64,000 nucleotides of DNA from Terrisporobacter mayombei. Its GTDB lineage: Bacteria; Bacillota; Clostridia; Peptostreptococcales; Peptostreptococcaceae. The first letter of the stretch is position 1, and each line of letters opens with the position of its first letter. Location: contig NZ_JAHZMP010000009.1 in NCBI RefSeq assembly GCF_020748465.1, positions 26,264 to 90,263 of the forward strand, read 5' to 3'. A model generated the notes under the pieces. That model was given only the letters and a program-made list of their open reading frames with translations, did not search any database and was not told the DNA's origin. Positions 46,982 to 57,206 of this stretch are shown in pieces. The position numbers were made by a program, and so were the translations under genes.

Positions 46982-49711
46982 CTATTTTCCGCAACAATGT
47001 TTGAACTTCTTACCACTTCCACAAGGGCAAGGTTCATTTCTTCCTACAGTTTTTTCTTTAACCACAGGAGATTTATCAGCTAAATCACTTGGTGATGCTA
47101 AAGTATCAACATCTACTACTGATTTTCTTTCTTTTGGTTGTTGCTCTATAGTTATATTAAATAAATATCTTACTGTATCTTCTTGAATGTGTTTAACCAT
47201 TTCGTCAAACATATCAAAACCTTCCATTTTATATGCAATAACTGGATCTTGTTGTCCTAATGCACGAAGACCTATACCTTGACGTAATTGATCCATTGCA
47301 TCTATGTGATCTATCCAGTGATTATCAACACATTGAAGAAGTATAATTCTTTCTACTTCTCTCATTCTTTCAGAACCTATTAGTTCTTCTTTTTCTCTAT
47401 ATATATCATGAGCTATTTCATAAATTTTATCACTTAATTCTTGTGTTTTTAATCCTTCTAGTCCTTCTATATCTAAGCTACCTTTTGGCATAAATAATCC
47501 ATATAAATATGATTTTAAGTTTTCTAATTCTACACCTTTATCTCCTACATAAGCAGAAACTGCAGAACTAATTATATCTTTTATCATACCTTGGATTTGC
47601 TCATTTATATCTTCGCCTTCTAACACTCTTCCTCTTTCATCGTATATAACTTGTCTTTGTTTGTTCATAACATCGTCATATTGAAGCACGTGTTTTCTTA
47701 TACCGAAGTTTCTTCCTTCAACTTTCTTCTGAGCATTTTCTATAGATTTAGTTAACATTCTATGTTCAACTGGCATATCATCTTCTAAACCTATTTTTTC
47801 TACTACACCTTGGATTCTCTCGCTTCCGAATAATCTCATAAGTTCGTCATCTAATCCAATGTAGAATCTTGAACTTCCTGGGTCACCTTGACGTCCAGAA
47901 CGTCCTCTTAACTGGTTATCAATTCTTCTAGATTCATGTCTTTCTGTACCTATAATTGCTAAACCACCAGCTTTTCTAACTTCTTCTTGTTCTTGTTTAG
48001 CTTGTTCTTTATATTTTTCATATAAATCATCAAATGTACGCTTAGCTTTTGCTAATTCTTCATTTTCTGCTAATTCAGTTTCTTCTATATGAGTGTCTAC
48101 TCTTTTTATTGCTGATTCAGTAAATCCTTGTCTCTTTAATTCTTTTTTAGTTAAGAATAGTGGGTTACCACCAAGCATTATGTCCGTACCACGACCAGCC
48201 ATGTTAGTTGCTATAGTAACAGCACCTAATCTACCAGCTTGAGCAACTATTTCTGCCTCTTTTTCATGGTTTTTAGCATTTAATACTTCGTGTTTTATTC
48301 CTCTTTTCTTAAGAATTTGAGCTAGTTTTTCTGATTTATCTATTGATACTGTACCAACTAATATTGGTTGTTGCTTTTTATTTCTTTCTAATATCTCATC
48401 AGCTATTGCGTTAAATTTACCATTTTCATTTTTGTAAACAACATCTGCTAAGTCTTCTCTTTGAACTGGTTTATTTGTTGGAATTAAAACAACGTCCATT
48501 TTGTAGATTGATTTAAATTCTTCTTCTTCAGTTTTAGCTGTACCAGTCATACCTGCAAGTTTCTTGTACATTCTAAAGAAGTTTTGGAATGTTATTGTTG
48601 CAAGAGTCTTAGATTCTCTTTGTACATGCAAGCCTTCTTTAGCTTCTATAGCTTGGTGTAAACCTTCTGAGTATCTTCTACCAAACATTAAACGTCCAGT
48701 AAACTCATCAACTATTATTATTTCTCCATCTTTAGCTACGTAATCTACGTCTTTTTTCATTATTGCATGGGCTTTTAACGCTTGAGTTATATGATGATAT
48801 AATTCCGTATGGTCTATATCAGTTATATTTTCAACATTAAAGTAAACTTCAGCTTTCTTTATACCTGATTCAGTTAAAGATGCAGCTTTTTGTTTTTCAT
48901 CTATATCATAATCTCCGTCTGAGAAATGTGCTTCTTTTTCTTCTTTAGTTTTTTCTTGCTCTGTTTTACTTGGAGCTTTTAATGTTAATACAAATGTATT
49001 TGCATCTGTATATAAATGTGTAGATTTGTCTCCAGGTCCTGATATTATAAGAGGAGTTCTAGCCTCATCTATTAATATAGAGTCGACCTCATCTACTATT
49101 GCATAGTTTAACTCTCTTTGAACCATTTGTTCTTTATGAATAACCATGTTATCTTTTAGGTAATCGAATCCGTACTCATTATTAGTTCCGTATGTAATAT
49201 CACAATTGTATTGTTCTCTTCTTACTTCTGGAGTTTGTCCATGAACTATAACACCTACACTAAGTCCTAAAAATTCATAAACTTTACCCATATCCTCTTT
49301 ATCACGTTTTGCTAAGTAATCATTTACTGTAACAACATGTACACCTTTACCTTCAAGGGCATTTAAATACACTGGCGCTGAAGCAACTAAAGTTTTACCT
49401 TCACCAGTTTTCATTTCAGCTATTCTACCTTGATGAAGCACCATTCCACCTATAAGCTGAACATCATATTGTCTAAGTCCTAAAACTCTTTTTGACGCTT
49501 CTCTTACTACTGCAAAAGCTTCTGGTAATATATCATCTAATGTTTCGCCCTTTGATAATCTTTCTTTAAATTCGTTTGTCATATTTTTAAGCTCTTTGTC
49601 TCTCATAGACTCGAACCTTGGTTCCATCTCATTGATTTTTTCAGCAATCTTTTGGAAATTTTTTAATTCTTTTTTATCTGCCATATTAAATAAATTATCT
49701 AAAAAACCCAT
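46982..49711 (-). CDS. secA: Preprotein translocase ATPase SecA
   Basis: SecA (909 aa) drives proteins through SecYEG. NBD1 has Walker [12 protein letters not shown] near residue 100 and the DEVD box in [15 protein letters not shown] near residue 205. [12 protein letters not shown] near residue 505 and [15 protein letters not shown] near residue 640 lie in NBD2. The C-terminus carries the SecB/zinc motif [14 protein letters not shown]. Two starts are possible; the ATG at 49711 (MGFLDNLF) matches the family, while the ATG at 49720 sits only two bases from GGAG. prfB follows 15 bases downstream. Only one secA is in the window. Confidence 0.96.
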   Translation of the reverse strand: MGFLDNLFNMADKKELKNFQKIAEKINEMEPRFESMRDKELKNMTNEFKERLSKGETLDDILPEAFAVVREASKRVLGLRQYDVQLIGGMVLHQGRIAEMKTGEGKTLVASAPVYLNALEGKGVHVVTVNDYLAKRDKEDMGKVYEFLGLSVGVIVHGQTPEVRREQYNCDITYGTNNEYGFDYLKDNMVIHKEQMVQRELNYAIVDEVDSILIDEARTPLIISGPGDKSTHLYTDANTFVLTLKAPSKTEQEKTKEEKEAHFSDGDYDIDEKQKAASLTESGIKKAEVYFNVENITDIDHTELYHHITQALKAHAIMKKDVDYVAKDGEIIIVDEFTGRLMFGRRYSEGLHQAIEAKEGLHVQRESKTLATITFQNFFRMYKKLAGMTGTAKTEEEEFKSIYKMDVVLIPTNKPVQREDLADVVYKNENGKFNAIADEILERNKKQQPILVGTVSIDKSEKLAQILKKRGIKHEVLNAKNHEKEAEIVAQAGRLGAVTIATNMAGRGTDIMLGGNPLFLTKKELKRQGFTESAIKRVDTHIEETELAENEELAKAKRTFDDLYEKYKEQAKQEQEEVRKAGGLAIIGTERHESRRIDNQLRGRSGRQGDPGSSRFYIGLDDELMRLFGSERIQGVVEKIGLEDDMPVEHRMLTKSIENAQKKVEGRNFGIRKHVLQYDDVMNKQRQVIYDERGRVLEGEDINEQIQGMIKDIISSAVSAYVGDKGVELENLKSYLYGLFMPKGSLDIEGLEGLKTQELSDKIYEIAHDIYREKEELIGSERMREVERIILLQCVDNHWIDHIDAMDQLRQGIGLRALGQQDPVIAYKMEGFDMFDEMVKHIQEDTVRYLFNITIEQQPKERKSVVDVDTLASPSDLADKSPVVKEKTVGRNEPCPCGSGKKFKHCCGK

Positions 49712-49849
49712 TATATGCATCTCTCCTCATCGTATTATTATACTATTATACATTTTAACATAAAAATTCATGATTTAATATTAAATATTAACTTAATCAT
49801 GTATAATCATACTTCTTTAGTATAGTTTTAACCACTCTTTAATATTTAT

Positions 49850-51202
49850 TTAAAATTCATCATCTTTTGATGATGCTATGTATTCATAAGCCTGATCGTG
49901 ACTTAATTTTTCAACACTTTCTAGCTTTCTATTAATTTGTCTTGTTCTAGTTCCTACTAATTTATCTATTTCTGAACTAGCTTGATTTAATTTACTTTGA
50001 GCAGCATTTAATACTGTTTCAAATTTAGAGAATTCTGTTTTAACTGCGCCAAGTACTTTCCATACTTCACTAGAGTGTCTTTCTATAGCTAAAGTCTTGA
50101 ATCCCATCTGTAAACTATTTAAAAGTGCTATTAATGTTGTTGGCCCTGTTATGTTAATTTTAAAATCTCTTTGTAAATCCTCTACTAACTGCTGACGTTT
50201 AATAACTTCTGCATATAAACCTTCTGTTGGTAAAAATAAAATACCAAACTCTGTAGTATTAGGTGGATCTATATACTTATCTCTAATATCTTTAGCTGAT
50301 TTTTTAATAAACTTTTCTAATTCCTTAGAAGCACCATCTATTGATTTTTGATTTCCTTCTTCATAAGCATCTATTAGTTTATTGTAGATATCTAAAGGAA
50401 ATTTTGCATCTAGAGGTAAATATAATGTATCTTTTATTTCGTCTTTTCCAGGAAGCTTTATTGCAAATTCCACTGTTTCTCTAGAACCTTTTTTGGTAAT
50501 AACATTTTTAGCATACTGTTCTGGTGCTAAAAACTGCTCTAATATACGCTCTAGCTGAATTTCTCCCAATACACCTCTTGTTTTAACATTGGAAAGCACT
50601 TTTTTTAAGTCTCCCACTCCAGTTGCTAAAGTCTGCATTTCCCCTAGGCCTCTATAAACTTGCTCTAACCTATCATTAACCATTTTAAATGATTCGCCTA
50701 ATCTTTTTTCTAGGGTATTTTGTAACTTCTCATCTACTGTTACTCTCATTTTTTCTAGATTATCTTCTGTTGACTTAGTTAGTCTTGTGAATTTATCTTC
50801 AGTAACCTGCGTTAATTGATTTAACTTTTCATTTTGTAACTGAGCAAGATTGTCTAAACTTTTCATCATATTTTCATTAAAAGAATTCAATGTATTCTCT
50901 AAACTTTTTGAATTTATATCAAATTGATTTTGTTGAAGCGTAGATAGATTCATAATATGTCTTGATATAGATGATGTTAAACTATCTATAGAAACTTTCA
51001 TTTCTTGTCTATTTTCTTGTTCGTTTCTTCTTGATTCTTCTCTATTTGTATAAAATTCTTGTCTAGATAGTTTTTCCATACTATCAAATTTCTTTTCCAT
51101 ACCCTCACTAAATTTTTCTAAGTTTACATCCTTAGGTCTTGTACATATGAAGATATTTATGATTAAAAGCACTATTACTATAATAAGTAATATTTCTGTC
51201 AA
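49850..51202 (-). CDS. rmuC: RmuC family DNA recombination protein
   Basis: A protein of about 450 aa of the RmuC family, thought to limit recombination between inverted repeats. It has an N-terminal membrane anchor (TEILLIIVIVLLIINIFI), a long coiled coil over about residues 35-190, and the RmuC nuclease-like core including TRGVLGEIQLERILEQFL, LPLDAKFPLDIYNKLIDAYE and ITGPTTLIALLNSLQMGF. The frame extends to ATG 51262 but no ribosome-binding site lies there. TTG 51202, seven bases after AAGGAG and directly before the anchor, is the likely start. Confidence 0.9.
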   Translation of the reverse strand: MTEILLIIVIVLLIINIFICTRPKDVNLEKFSEGMEKKFDSMEKLSRQEFYTNREESRRNEQENRQEMKVSIDSLTSSISRHIMNLSTLQQNQFDINSKSLENTLNSFNENMMKSLDNLAQLQNEKLNQLTQVTEDKFTRLTKSTEDNLEKMRVTVDEKLQNTLEKRLGESFKMVNDRLEQVYRGLGEMQTLATGVGDLKKVLSNVKTRGVLGEIQLERILEQFLAPEQYAKNVITKKGSRETVEFAIKLPGKDEIKDTLYLPLDAKFPLDIYNKLIDAYEEGNQKSIDGASKELEKFIKKSAKDIRDKYIDPPNTTEFGILFLPTEGLYAEVIKRQQLVEDLQRDFKINITGPTTLIALLNSLQMGFKTLAIERHSSEVWKVLGAVKTEFSKFETVLNAAQSKLNQASSEIDKLVGTRTRQINRKLESVEKLSHDQAYEYIASSKDDEF

Positions 51203-51424
51203 AATATCAGCTCCTTTTCTCCCCCTTATATTATAGTCTTCTGTATTTGTTAAATTTTTCATGTCATATTTTATATGATAACAAAATATAGTTTTTTACT
51301 CAATAATCTACATATTAATAGTATAAGCCTTTATTTATTTTTCAAAACTTAAAGTTAATTTACTTATACTTTTTAATAACATTCATATTATATTTTAATT
51401 TATTAAAATAAATATTTAACTCAA

Positions 51425-51460
51425 TATAAAAAGGCTATCGATAAAATTATCGATAGCCTT
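51425..51460 (-). terminator. Terminator of hpf
   Basis: AAGGCTATCGATAA and TTATCGATAGCCTT form a perfect 14-bp stem followed by TTTTATATT on the minus strand. Confidence 0.88.
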
Positions 51461-51484
51461 AAATATTTTTAATAATTAATTATG

Positions 51485-52021
51485 TTATTCATGCTCTATT
51501 AAACCATAACCACCATCTTCACGTTTATATACTATAGATATTTCATCACTATCTATATTTCTAAACATATAGAATCCATGCTCTATTAATTCCATTTGCA
51601 ATACTGCTTCCTCTGGACTCATTGGTTTCATATCGAATTTTTTACGTCTTTCTATTACTATATCTAAACTTTCATCATCTTCTTCTATTCCTTCATCAAT
51701 TTGGAATCTAATACTTTCTTCCTTAGATTGATGTTTATCTTGTAGTTTATTTTTATATCTTCTTATTTGTTTTTTAAGCTTGTCATAAACAACATCAATT
51801 GCAGCATATAAATTTTCTTCACTATCTTCTGCTCTAATGATTGGTCCACTTATAGGGATAATTGTTACTTCTATTTTTTGGGCTGCTTTTTTTGCACTTA
51901 CAGTTACTTTTACTTCAGTTTCTGGATTAAGATAACGTTCTAACTTCCCTATCTTATCTTCTATTGCATTTTTGATTCCATCTGTAAGCTCTAATCTTTT
52001 TCCTGATATTATTATTTTCAT
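51485..52021 (-). CDS. hpf: Long-form ribosome hibernation promoting factor
   Basis: A 178-aa long HPF (RaiA/YvyD type) that dimerises 70S ribosomes into 100S particles in stationary phase. The N-terminal S30AE domain covers about residues 1-100 (MKIIISGKRLELTDGIKNAI, ENLYAAIDVVYDKLKKQI). A linker leads to a C-terminal dimerisation domain with KKFDMKPMSPEEAVLQMELI and FYMFRNIDSDEISIVYKRED. A longer frame opens at 52039, but the ATG at 52021 is eight bases after GGGAG. A candidate sigma-H promoter lies about 80 bases upstream, and a raiA-type RNA gene lies 460 bases upstream. Confidence 0.95.
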   Translation of the reverse strand: MKIIISGKRLELTDGIKNAIEDKIGKLERYLNPETEVKVTVSAKKAAQKIEVTIIPISGPIIRAEDSEENLYAAIDVVYDKLKKQIRRYKNKLQDKHQSKEESIRFQIDEGIEEDDESLDIVIERRKKFDMKPMSPEEAVLQMELIEHGFYMFRNIDSDEISIVYKREDGGYGLIEHE

Positions 52022-52103
52022 AAGAACATCTCCCTTCACTTATGTAAAGCACATGTAATTTTATACTTTACCTTGTGTATTAGTATTTATGCTTTAATAA
52101 TAT

Positions 52104-52128
52104 ATTCTATATTAATTGTTTTTCTCCT
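52104..52128 (-). promoter_or_regulatory. Candidate sigma-H promoter of hpf
   Basis: On the minus strand AAAGGAGAA is followed at sigma-H spacing by ATAGAATAT: AGGA, 17 bases, GAAT. One base deviates from the RNAGGAWWW/RNNGAAT consensus. Bacillus yvyD (hpf) is partly sigma-H-dependent, so the match is sensible. Confidence 0.45.
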
Positions 52129-52212
52129 TTTTTTTTATTGTTTACTTTTTATTTTTTTATATACTGTCGTAAAAAATAGTTTTATGTATTTTTTTATTTA
52201 CTTTTATAGTAA

Positions 52213-52317
52213 TGTGGATTATTAATCAACATATGTTGTGGATAATGTTAATAACTTTGTTGATAACTTTTATAACTGTGTATATTATCTAATTTTAGTA
52301 CTTAATATTTATCCACA
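52213..52317. promoter_or_regulatory. DnaA-box cluster
   Basis: Two perfect DnaA boxes, TGTGGATAA at 52237-52245 (TTATCCACA on the minus strand) and TTATCCACA at 52309-52317, flank a one-mismatch box TGTTGATAA (52258-52266). A further one-mismatch box, TGTGGATTA, is at 52213-52221. Four boxes in 105 bases of very AT-rich intergenic DNA is far above chance, but no dnaA or dnaN gene is nearby. Confidence 0.6.
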
Positions 52318-52483
52318 TATAATAATTATACATTGTTAGTTATTTTATTCATTAATCACAATTATAATTTAATCTTATTTTCACTATATTGATAGACTTT
52401 ATTTAATATAGATATATATTTTTATATTATGCAATTTCATTAATATCTATAAACATTTTTTAAAAATCATTTTCTTTTTTTGT

Positions 52484-52510
52484 AAAAAAAAAAGTACCTC
52501 ATAGGTACTT
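52484..52510 (-). terminator. Terminator of the raiA RNA
   Basis: AAGTACCT and AGGTACTT form a short strong stem with a three-base loop, followed by a long T run on the minus strand. It begins three bases after the RNA's closing stem. Confidence 0.9.
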
Positions 52511-52513
52511 ATT

Positions 52514-52716
52514 GTTTCAGCTGACCTGGTCTTTGACCCCACACTCGCCTACTGCAGCTTTCGCTCGGGTTTGCCTCACTACTAACCATCTCGATTTTAA
52601 TACCGGTAGGTCTTACATCTAAGACGCACCATGATCATTAACCCCATTTTTAGTGTTAACTTACGTGGATCCTTTCGCCTGCGTCTGGCTTGGACTTGCA
52701 ACCACAGACCTGAAAC
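52514..52716 (-). ncRNA. raiA-type structured non-coding RNA
   Basis: A 203-nt GC-rich, highly structured segment stands out in AT-rich spacer between comF and hpf (raiA). Its ends pair (GTTTCAG at 52514-52520 with CTGAAAC at 52710-52716 on the plus strand). On the minus strand it contains blocks such as GACGCAGGCGAAAGGATCC, GACCTACCGGTA and CCCGAGCGAAAGCTGCAGTA. It has its own perfect TTGACA promoter, whose start would fall at the first paired base, and an intrinsic terminator right after the last. Location next to raiA/hpf and comF, size and structure fit the raiA RNA motif described by comparative genomics in Firmicutes and Actinobacteria. No ORF is present. Assignment rests on position and architecture, not a covariance search. 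Confidence 0.8.
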
Positions 52717-52724
52717 ATATTACT

Positions 52725-52753
52725 ATTTTAACGGCTTAAAACAATTCTGTCAA
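52725..52753 (-). promoter_or_regulatory. Promoter of the raiA RNA
   Basis: TTGACA and TAAAAT are exactly 17 bases apart on the minus strand. The predicted start, about seven bases on, coincides with the 5' end of the RNA's closing stem. Confidence 0.85.
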
Positions 52754-52760
52754 TAGAATT

Positions 52761-53543
52761 TTATTCATTTACGTATACATCTACGCAGGTTGTAAGCAAT
52801 GTAAATATACATATATTGTTTGCAGAGTTTATTTTCAATACTTTTGATATTTCATTTGCAGTTGATCCTGTAGTAAAGATATCATCTATTAATATTACAT
52901 TTTTATTTTTAATAAGATTAATATTCTCTTTTACCTTAAAGCCATTTTTTAATTCTTTTTCTCTATCTTCTTTATTCAATTTATATAACTTTTTTGTATT
53001 TTTTTCTCTACTAATACAATCTAGCACAGGTATATTAATCAAGTCACTTAATTTATTAGCTATTTTTTCTGCTTGATTAAACCCTCTTTTATTTAATCTT
53101 TTTTTGTGCAAAGGCACAAATAATATATAGTCTGCTTTTACACCTTCTAGTAGATATTTTTCTTCCATCAAATGGGCTACATATCTACACAAATAAGTTT
53201 TACTTTTGTATTTGAAATCTAAAATTAATTTCTTACTTACATCATCATATTCTATACATGCGATTGCCTTATCAAAGTAGAAAGTTTTATTATAACAATA
53301 GTTACAGTCAATTAAACTTTCCCTTTCCAAATTTCTATTTACTATAGGTTTTCCACATTTACTACACCCATCTAAAATAAACTTCAACTCCTTAAAGCAA
53401 CTCCTACAAAGAGAATAAGGATTCTTTAGTTTTATAGGATTATCACAAATTATACAAGTTATATTTCTAGGATAAATATAACTCATTAGAATTTTAACAG
53501 TTTCTTTTATATTATTTGGAATTAACTTTGATATAAGTTTCAT
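52761..53543 (-). CDS. comF: ComF family phosphoribosyltransferase-like protein
   Basis: A 260-aa ComFC-like protein, required for DNA uptake and transformation in competent bacteria. The N-terminus has four paired-Cys knuckles (CIICDNP, CRSC, CSKCG and CNYCY, residues 32-83) that probably bind zinc. The C-terminal phosphoribosyltransferase fold has VPLHKKRLNKRGFNQAEKIA near residue 145 and the PRPP motif NVILIDDIFTTGSTANEISK near residue 213. It starts two bases after recD2; the nearest SD-like GAAGGG is rather far, so translation is probably coupled to recD2. No comFA helicase gene adjoins. Confidence 0.9.
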   Translation of the reverse strand: MKLISKLIPNNIKETVKILMSYIYPRNITCIICDNPIKLKNPYSLCRSCFKELKFILDGCSKCGKPIVNRNLERESLIDCNYCYNKTFYFDKAIACIEYDDVSKKLILDFKYKSKTYLCRYVAHLMEEKYLLEGVKADYILFVPLHKKRLNKRGFNQAEKIANKLSDLINIPVLDCISREKNTKKLYKLNKEDREKELKNGFKVKENINLIKNKNVILIDDIFTTGSTANEISKVLKINSANNICIFTLLTTCVDVYVNE

Positions 53544-53545
53544 TA

Positions 53546-55768
53546 TTATTTACTTAACAGCCCTTCTTTTATAAATTTATTTAATTTATATGATAAATTA
53601 GAGTATCTGTCATTTATTCTATTATTTTTAATCATTTGTTCTAAATATTTAACATCACCAACTAATACAACAAGCTTTTTAGCTCTAGTAACTGCTGTAT
53701 AAAGTAGATTACGGCTTAACAGCATGGGTGGTGCCCAAACTATAGGTATAACTACTACAGGAAATTCACTTCCTTGGCTTTTATGAATTGTTGTGCAAAA
53801 ACTGTGGTCAAGTTCATCTAGTTCATCATATTTATAAGAAGCAATTTTTATCTTATCAAAAAGTGCAAAAACCGTCTTCTTATCTTTGTCTATATGAAAT
53901 ATATATCCAATATCTCCATTATATATACCTTCACCACTATCACTTTTATCCTCTGTTTCCCATTTTTTTGTGTAGTTATTTCTAATTTGCATTACCTTGT
54001 CTCCTACCCTAAAAATTCTTTTCGCAAACTGTTCTTCTTGTTTATACTTATTAGGTGGATTTAGATATTTTTGTAATTCTATATTTAGATTAGTTACTCC
54101 CACGTCGCCTTTTCTCATGGATGTTAGTACTTGTATATCTTTTAATTTATCAAATTTATAAAACTTAGGAAGCCTTTCGCTTACAAGCCCTATTATTTCA
54201 TTTAAGATTTCTTCATTGGTGTTTTTTCTTAGAAAGAAGAAATCTTTGTTTTTTACATTTAAAAATAGTGGCTCTCCATTGTTTATTTTATGAGCATTAA
54301 CTACTATCATACTTTCTCTAGCTTGTCTAAATATTTCATTTAATCGTACAGTTCTTATTACATTGGAATCAATAATATCTTTTAGAACATTTCCTGCACC
54401 TACTGAAGGTAATTGATCACTGTCTCCAACTAAAAGTAATCTTGTTCCTAGTTTTACAGCTTTTAAAAGGTTATACATTAATATAATATCAACCATTGAT
54501 GCTTCGTCTAATATTATTACATCAGCATCTATTGGATCTTCTTCATCTTTAAAGAAGACTAATTCATCACTGTCTGTAGCAAATCCCATTTCTAGCAATC
54601 TATGAATAGTTTTAGCTTCTTTATTTGAAGTTTCACTCATTCTCTTAGCTGCCCTACCTGTTGGAGCACATATCACTACTTTTTGATCATTATTTTCAAA
54701 TATTTTTATTATAGTATTTATAGTTGTAGTTTTTCCTGTACCGGGTCCACCTGTAATAATTGTTACTCCATTATTTATAGCTTCTTTTACTGCTAAAATC
54801 TGATTATTAGCCAAGCTTATTTCATCTTCTTTTTCAACTATTCTTATTTCTTCTTCTATATTAATATGTAAATCCTTTGTTTCATGTTGAGATAGCTTTA
54901 CTATTTCTTTGCATACACCATTTTCACATATATAATACATCATTAAATATATAAGTATTTCTCCGCTCATATTTTCTAAATGTATTTTTTGATCACATGC
55001 TAAATCCATAATTCCATTTTCCACATATTTAGGTTCTACACCTAAGATTTTAACTGATTGCTCAATTAATATTTTTTTTGGTAAATATGTATGACCACTT
55101 CCTAAGCTTTGGTTTAAGGTAAATAAAATGCCTTGCATAATTCTATCTGGAGAATATTTATCTATACCTATTTTACTGGCAATGTCATCGGCAATTCTAA
55201 ATCCTATTCCTCTCACTTCTTCTGCTAATCTGTATGGATTTTTATTTATTACTTCCAAGGATTTATCTTTATATTTTTTATATATTCTTAAACAATAATT
55301 AGGAGTTATTCCATAAGGAGATAGTTGTATTATTATATTTCTAAGCTCTCTATTTTCTTCATAGCTTTCTTGGATTTGTTTAACTTTTTTCATACCTATT
55401 CCTTCTACTTCAGTTAATCTTTCTGGAGTATTTTGAATAATATCCAAAGTATCAACACCAAATTTATCCACTATTCTTTTAGCCATTTTTTCGCCTATTC
55501 CATGGATCATACCAGAAGATAAATAAACATAGATACCCTCAAGAGAAGATGGTGTAACCGGTATAAAACTTTGTACCTCAAATTGAGATCCATAAATTTT
55601 ATGATTTACCCATTTTCCTTCTATTTCTATGCTTTCTCCTACAGATAAAGTTGGCATACAGCCTACAATAGTTATTTCATCATTTTCATTGGCAAAAGAG
55701 GCTATGGTATAACCATTTTCTTCATTTTTAAAGACTATATCACTAACCATTCCTTGTAATTTCTCCAT
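53546..55768 (-). CDS. recD2: RecD-like DNA helicase (RecD2/YrrC)
   Basis: A 740-aa superfamily 1B 5'-3' helicase found in bacteria without RecBCD partners, acting in DNA repair and fork maintenance. An N-terminal OB and helix-hairpin-helix region (IGEKMAKRIVDKFGVDTL and TEVEGIGMKKVKQIQ, residues 85-140) precedes motor motif I ITGGPGTGKTTTIN near residue 345, motif II DVIILDEASMVD near residue 425, and C-terminal CTTIHKSQGSEFPVVVI and LLYTAVTRAKKLVVLVGD. The frame could extend to 55879, but only the ATG at 55768 has a ribosome-binding site (TAGGAGAA). Confidence 0.93.
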   Translation of the reverse strand: MEKLQGMVSDIVFKNEENGYTIASFANENDEITIVGCMPTLSVGESIEIEGKWVNHKIYGSQFEVQSFIPVTPSSLEGIYVYLSSGMIHGIGEKMAKRIVDKFGVDTLDIIQNTPERLTEVEGIGMKKVKQIQESYEENRELRNIIIQLSPYGITPNYCLRIYKKYKDKSLEVINKNPYRLAEEVRGIGFRIADDIASKIGIDKYSPDRIMQGILFTLNQSLGSGHTYLPKKILIEQSVKILGVEPKYVENGIMDLACDQKIHLENMSGEILIYLMMYYICENGVCKEIVKLSQHETKDLHINIEEEIRIVEKEDEISLANNQILAVKEAINNGVTIITGGPGTGKTTTINTIIKIFENNDQKVVICAPTGRAAKRMSETSNKEAKTIHRLLEMGFATDSDELVFFKDEEDPIDADVIILDEASMVDIILMYNLLKAVKLGTRLLLVGDSDQLPSVGAGNVLKDIIDSNVIRTVRLNEIFRQARESMIVVNAHKINNGEPLFLNVKNKDFFFLRKNTNEEILNEIIGLVSERLPKFYKFDKLKDIQVLTSMRKGDVGVTNLNIELQKYLNPPNKYKQEEQFAKRIFRVGDKVMQIRNNYTKKWETEDKSDSGEGIYNGDIGYIFHIDKDKKTVFALFDKIKIASYKYDELDELDHSFCTTIHKSQGSEFPVVVIPIVWAPPMLLSRNLLYTAVTRAKKLVVLVGDVKYLEQMIKNNRINDRYSNLSYKLNKFIKEGLLSK

Positions 55769-55850
55769 TTCAATTCTCCTAAAATCATTTATTAACTCAT
55801 ACTTATAATTATTGGTATTATAAGTATATTTTATGTTATCACTTAATGTA

Positions 55851-55887
55851 AAAAAAATAAAGAGCCGTATTTTATACAACTCTTTAT
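55851..55887 (-). terminator. Terminator of metK
   Basis: ATAAAGAG...CTCTTTAT with an inner GTAT/ATAC pairing, followed by eight T residues on the minus strand. Confidence 0.7.
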
Positions 55888-55908
55888 GATTTATATTAAT
55901 TATTAAAA

Positions 55909-57102
55909 TTATTTTATCGAAGATTGTGCTCTTAATGCTTCAGCTTTATCAGTTCTTTCCCATGGTAAATCCACGTCAGTTCTTCCAAAGTGACCATAAG
56001 CAGCTGTTTGTCTGTATATTGGTTTTCTTAAGTCTAAATCTCTTATTATAGCACCTGGTCTTAAATCAAAGTTTTTATCGATTAATTCAACTAATTCAGC
56101 TTCAGAAACTTTTCCAGTTCCAAAAGTATCTACAAATATAGATAAAGGTCTGGCAACACCTATAGCATAAGCTAATTCTATTTCACACTTTTCTGCAAGC
56201 CCAGCAGCTACTATGTTTTTAGCAACGTATCTTGCAGCATATGCAGCAGATCTATCAACTTTAGTTGCATCTTTTCCTGAGAATGCTCCACCTCCGTGTC
56301 TAGCATACCCACCATAAGTATCTATTATTATTTTTCTTCCTGTTAGACCAGTATCTCCTTGTGGTCCACCTATAACGAATCTTCCTGTCGGATTTATATA
56401 AATTTTAGTTTCATCATCTAATAAATCTGCTGGTATAACTTCTTTTATTACTAACTCTGTTAAATCTTTTCTTATAGTGTCATTGTCTACATGTTCACTA
56501 TGTTGAGTAGATATTAATATAGTATGTACTCTTACTGGTTTATTTCCATCGTACTCTACCGTAACTTGAGTTTTACCGTCTGGTCTTAAATAATCTACTG
56601 TTTCATTTTTTCTTATTTCTGTTAATCTTCTAGATAACTTGTGTGCTAAAGATATAGGTAATGGCATTAATTCTGGAGTTTCATTACATGCAAATCCGAA
56701 CATTATACCTTGATCTCCCGCTCCTATAGCTTCTATTTCTTCTTCTGTTTGTTCTCCACTTCTACTTTCTAAAGCTTCATCAACACCCATAGCTATATCT
56801 GATGATTGCTCATCTATAGCAGTTATAACAGCACAAGTTTGGCTATCAAATCCATATTTAGCTCTTGTATATCCTATTTCTTTTACTGTCTGTCTAACTA
56901 TTTTTTGTATATCTACATAAGCATTTGTAGATATTTCTCCTGCTACTAATACTAATCCTGTAGTAGTTGTTGTTTCACATGCTACTCTTGATAAAGGGTC
57001 CTTTTCTAATAAAGCATCTAATATTGCATCTGAAATTTGGTCACACATTTTATCTGGATGACCTTCAGTTACTGACTCCGATGTGAATAAATGTCTTGAC
57101 AT
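55909..57102 (-). CDS. metK: S-adenosylmethionine synthetase
   Basis: MetK (397 aa) makes SAM from methionine and ATP. It begins [20 protein letters not shown] (ATP-binding His and Asp) and has [20 protein letters not shown] near residue 118, [20 protein letters not shown] near residue 243 and [19 protein letters not shown] near residue 270. It is monocistronic, with an AAAGGAGG ribosome-binding site, and lies behind a SAM-I riboswitch that should terminate its transcript when SAM is abundant. Confidence 0.98.
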   Translation of the reverse strand: MSRHLFTSESVTEGHPDKMCDQISDAILDALLEKDPLSRVACETTTTTGLVLVAGEISTNAYVDIQKIVRQTVKEIGYTRAKYGFDSQTCAVITAIDEQSSDIAMGVDEALESRSGEQTEEEIEAIGAGDQGIMFGFACNETPELMPLPISLAHKLSRRLTEIRKNETVDYLRPDGKTQVTVEYDGNKPVRVHTILISTQHSEHVDNDTIRKDLTELVIKEVIPADLLDDETKIYINPTGRFVIGGPQGDTGLTGRKIIIDTYGGYARHGGGAFSGKDATKVDRSAAYAARYVAKNIVAAGLAEKCEIELAYAIGVARPLSIFVDTFGTGKVSEAELVELIDKNFDLRPGAIIRDLDLRKPIYRQTAAYGHFGRTDVDLPWERTDKAEALRAQSSIK

Positions 57103-57144
57103 TGTATTTCCTCCTTTTATTATCTATTTTTGTCAATTTGGGTA

Positions 57145-57178
57145 AAAATAAAACCTCTTCTTTAACAGAAGAGGTTAA
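57145..57178 (-). terminator. Regulated terminator of the SAM riboswitch
   Basis: AACCTCTTC and GAAGAGGTT form a 9-bp stem with a short loop and a T-rich tail on the minus strand. The upstream arm can instead pair with the 3' strand of aptamer P1 (GAGGTTAGTTAATT), forming the antiterminator. Confidence 0.9.
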
Positions 57179-57206
57179 TTATCACATAAAAATTATAATT
57201 AACTAA

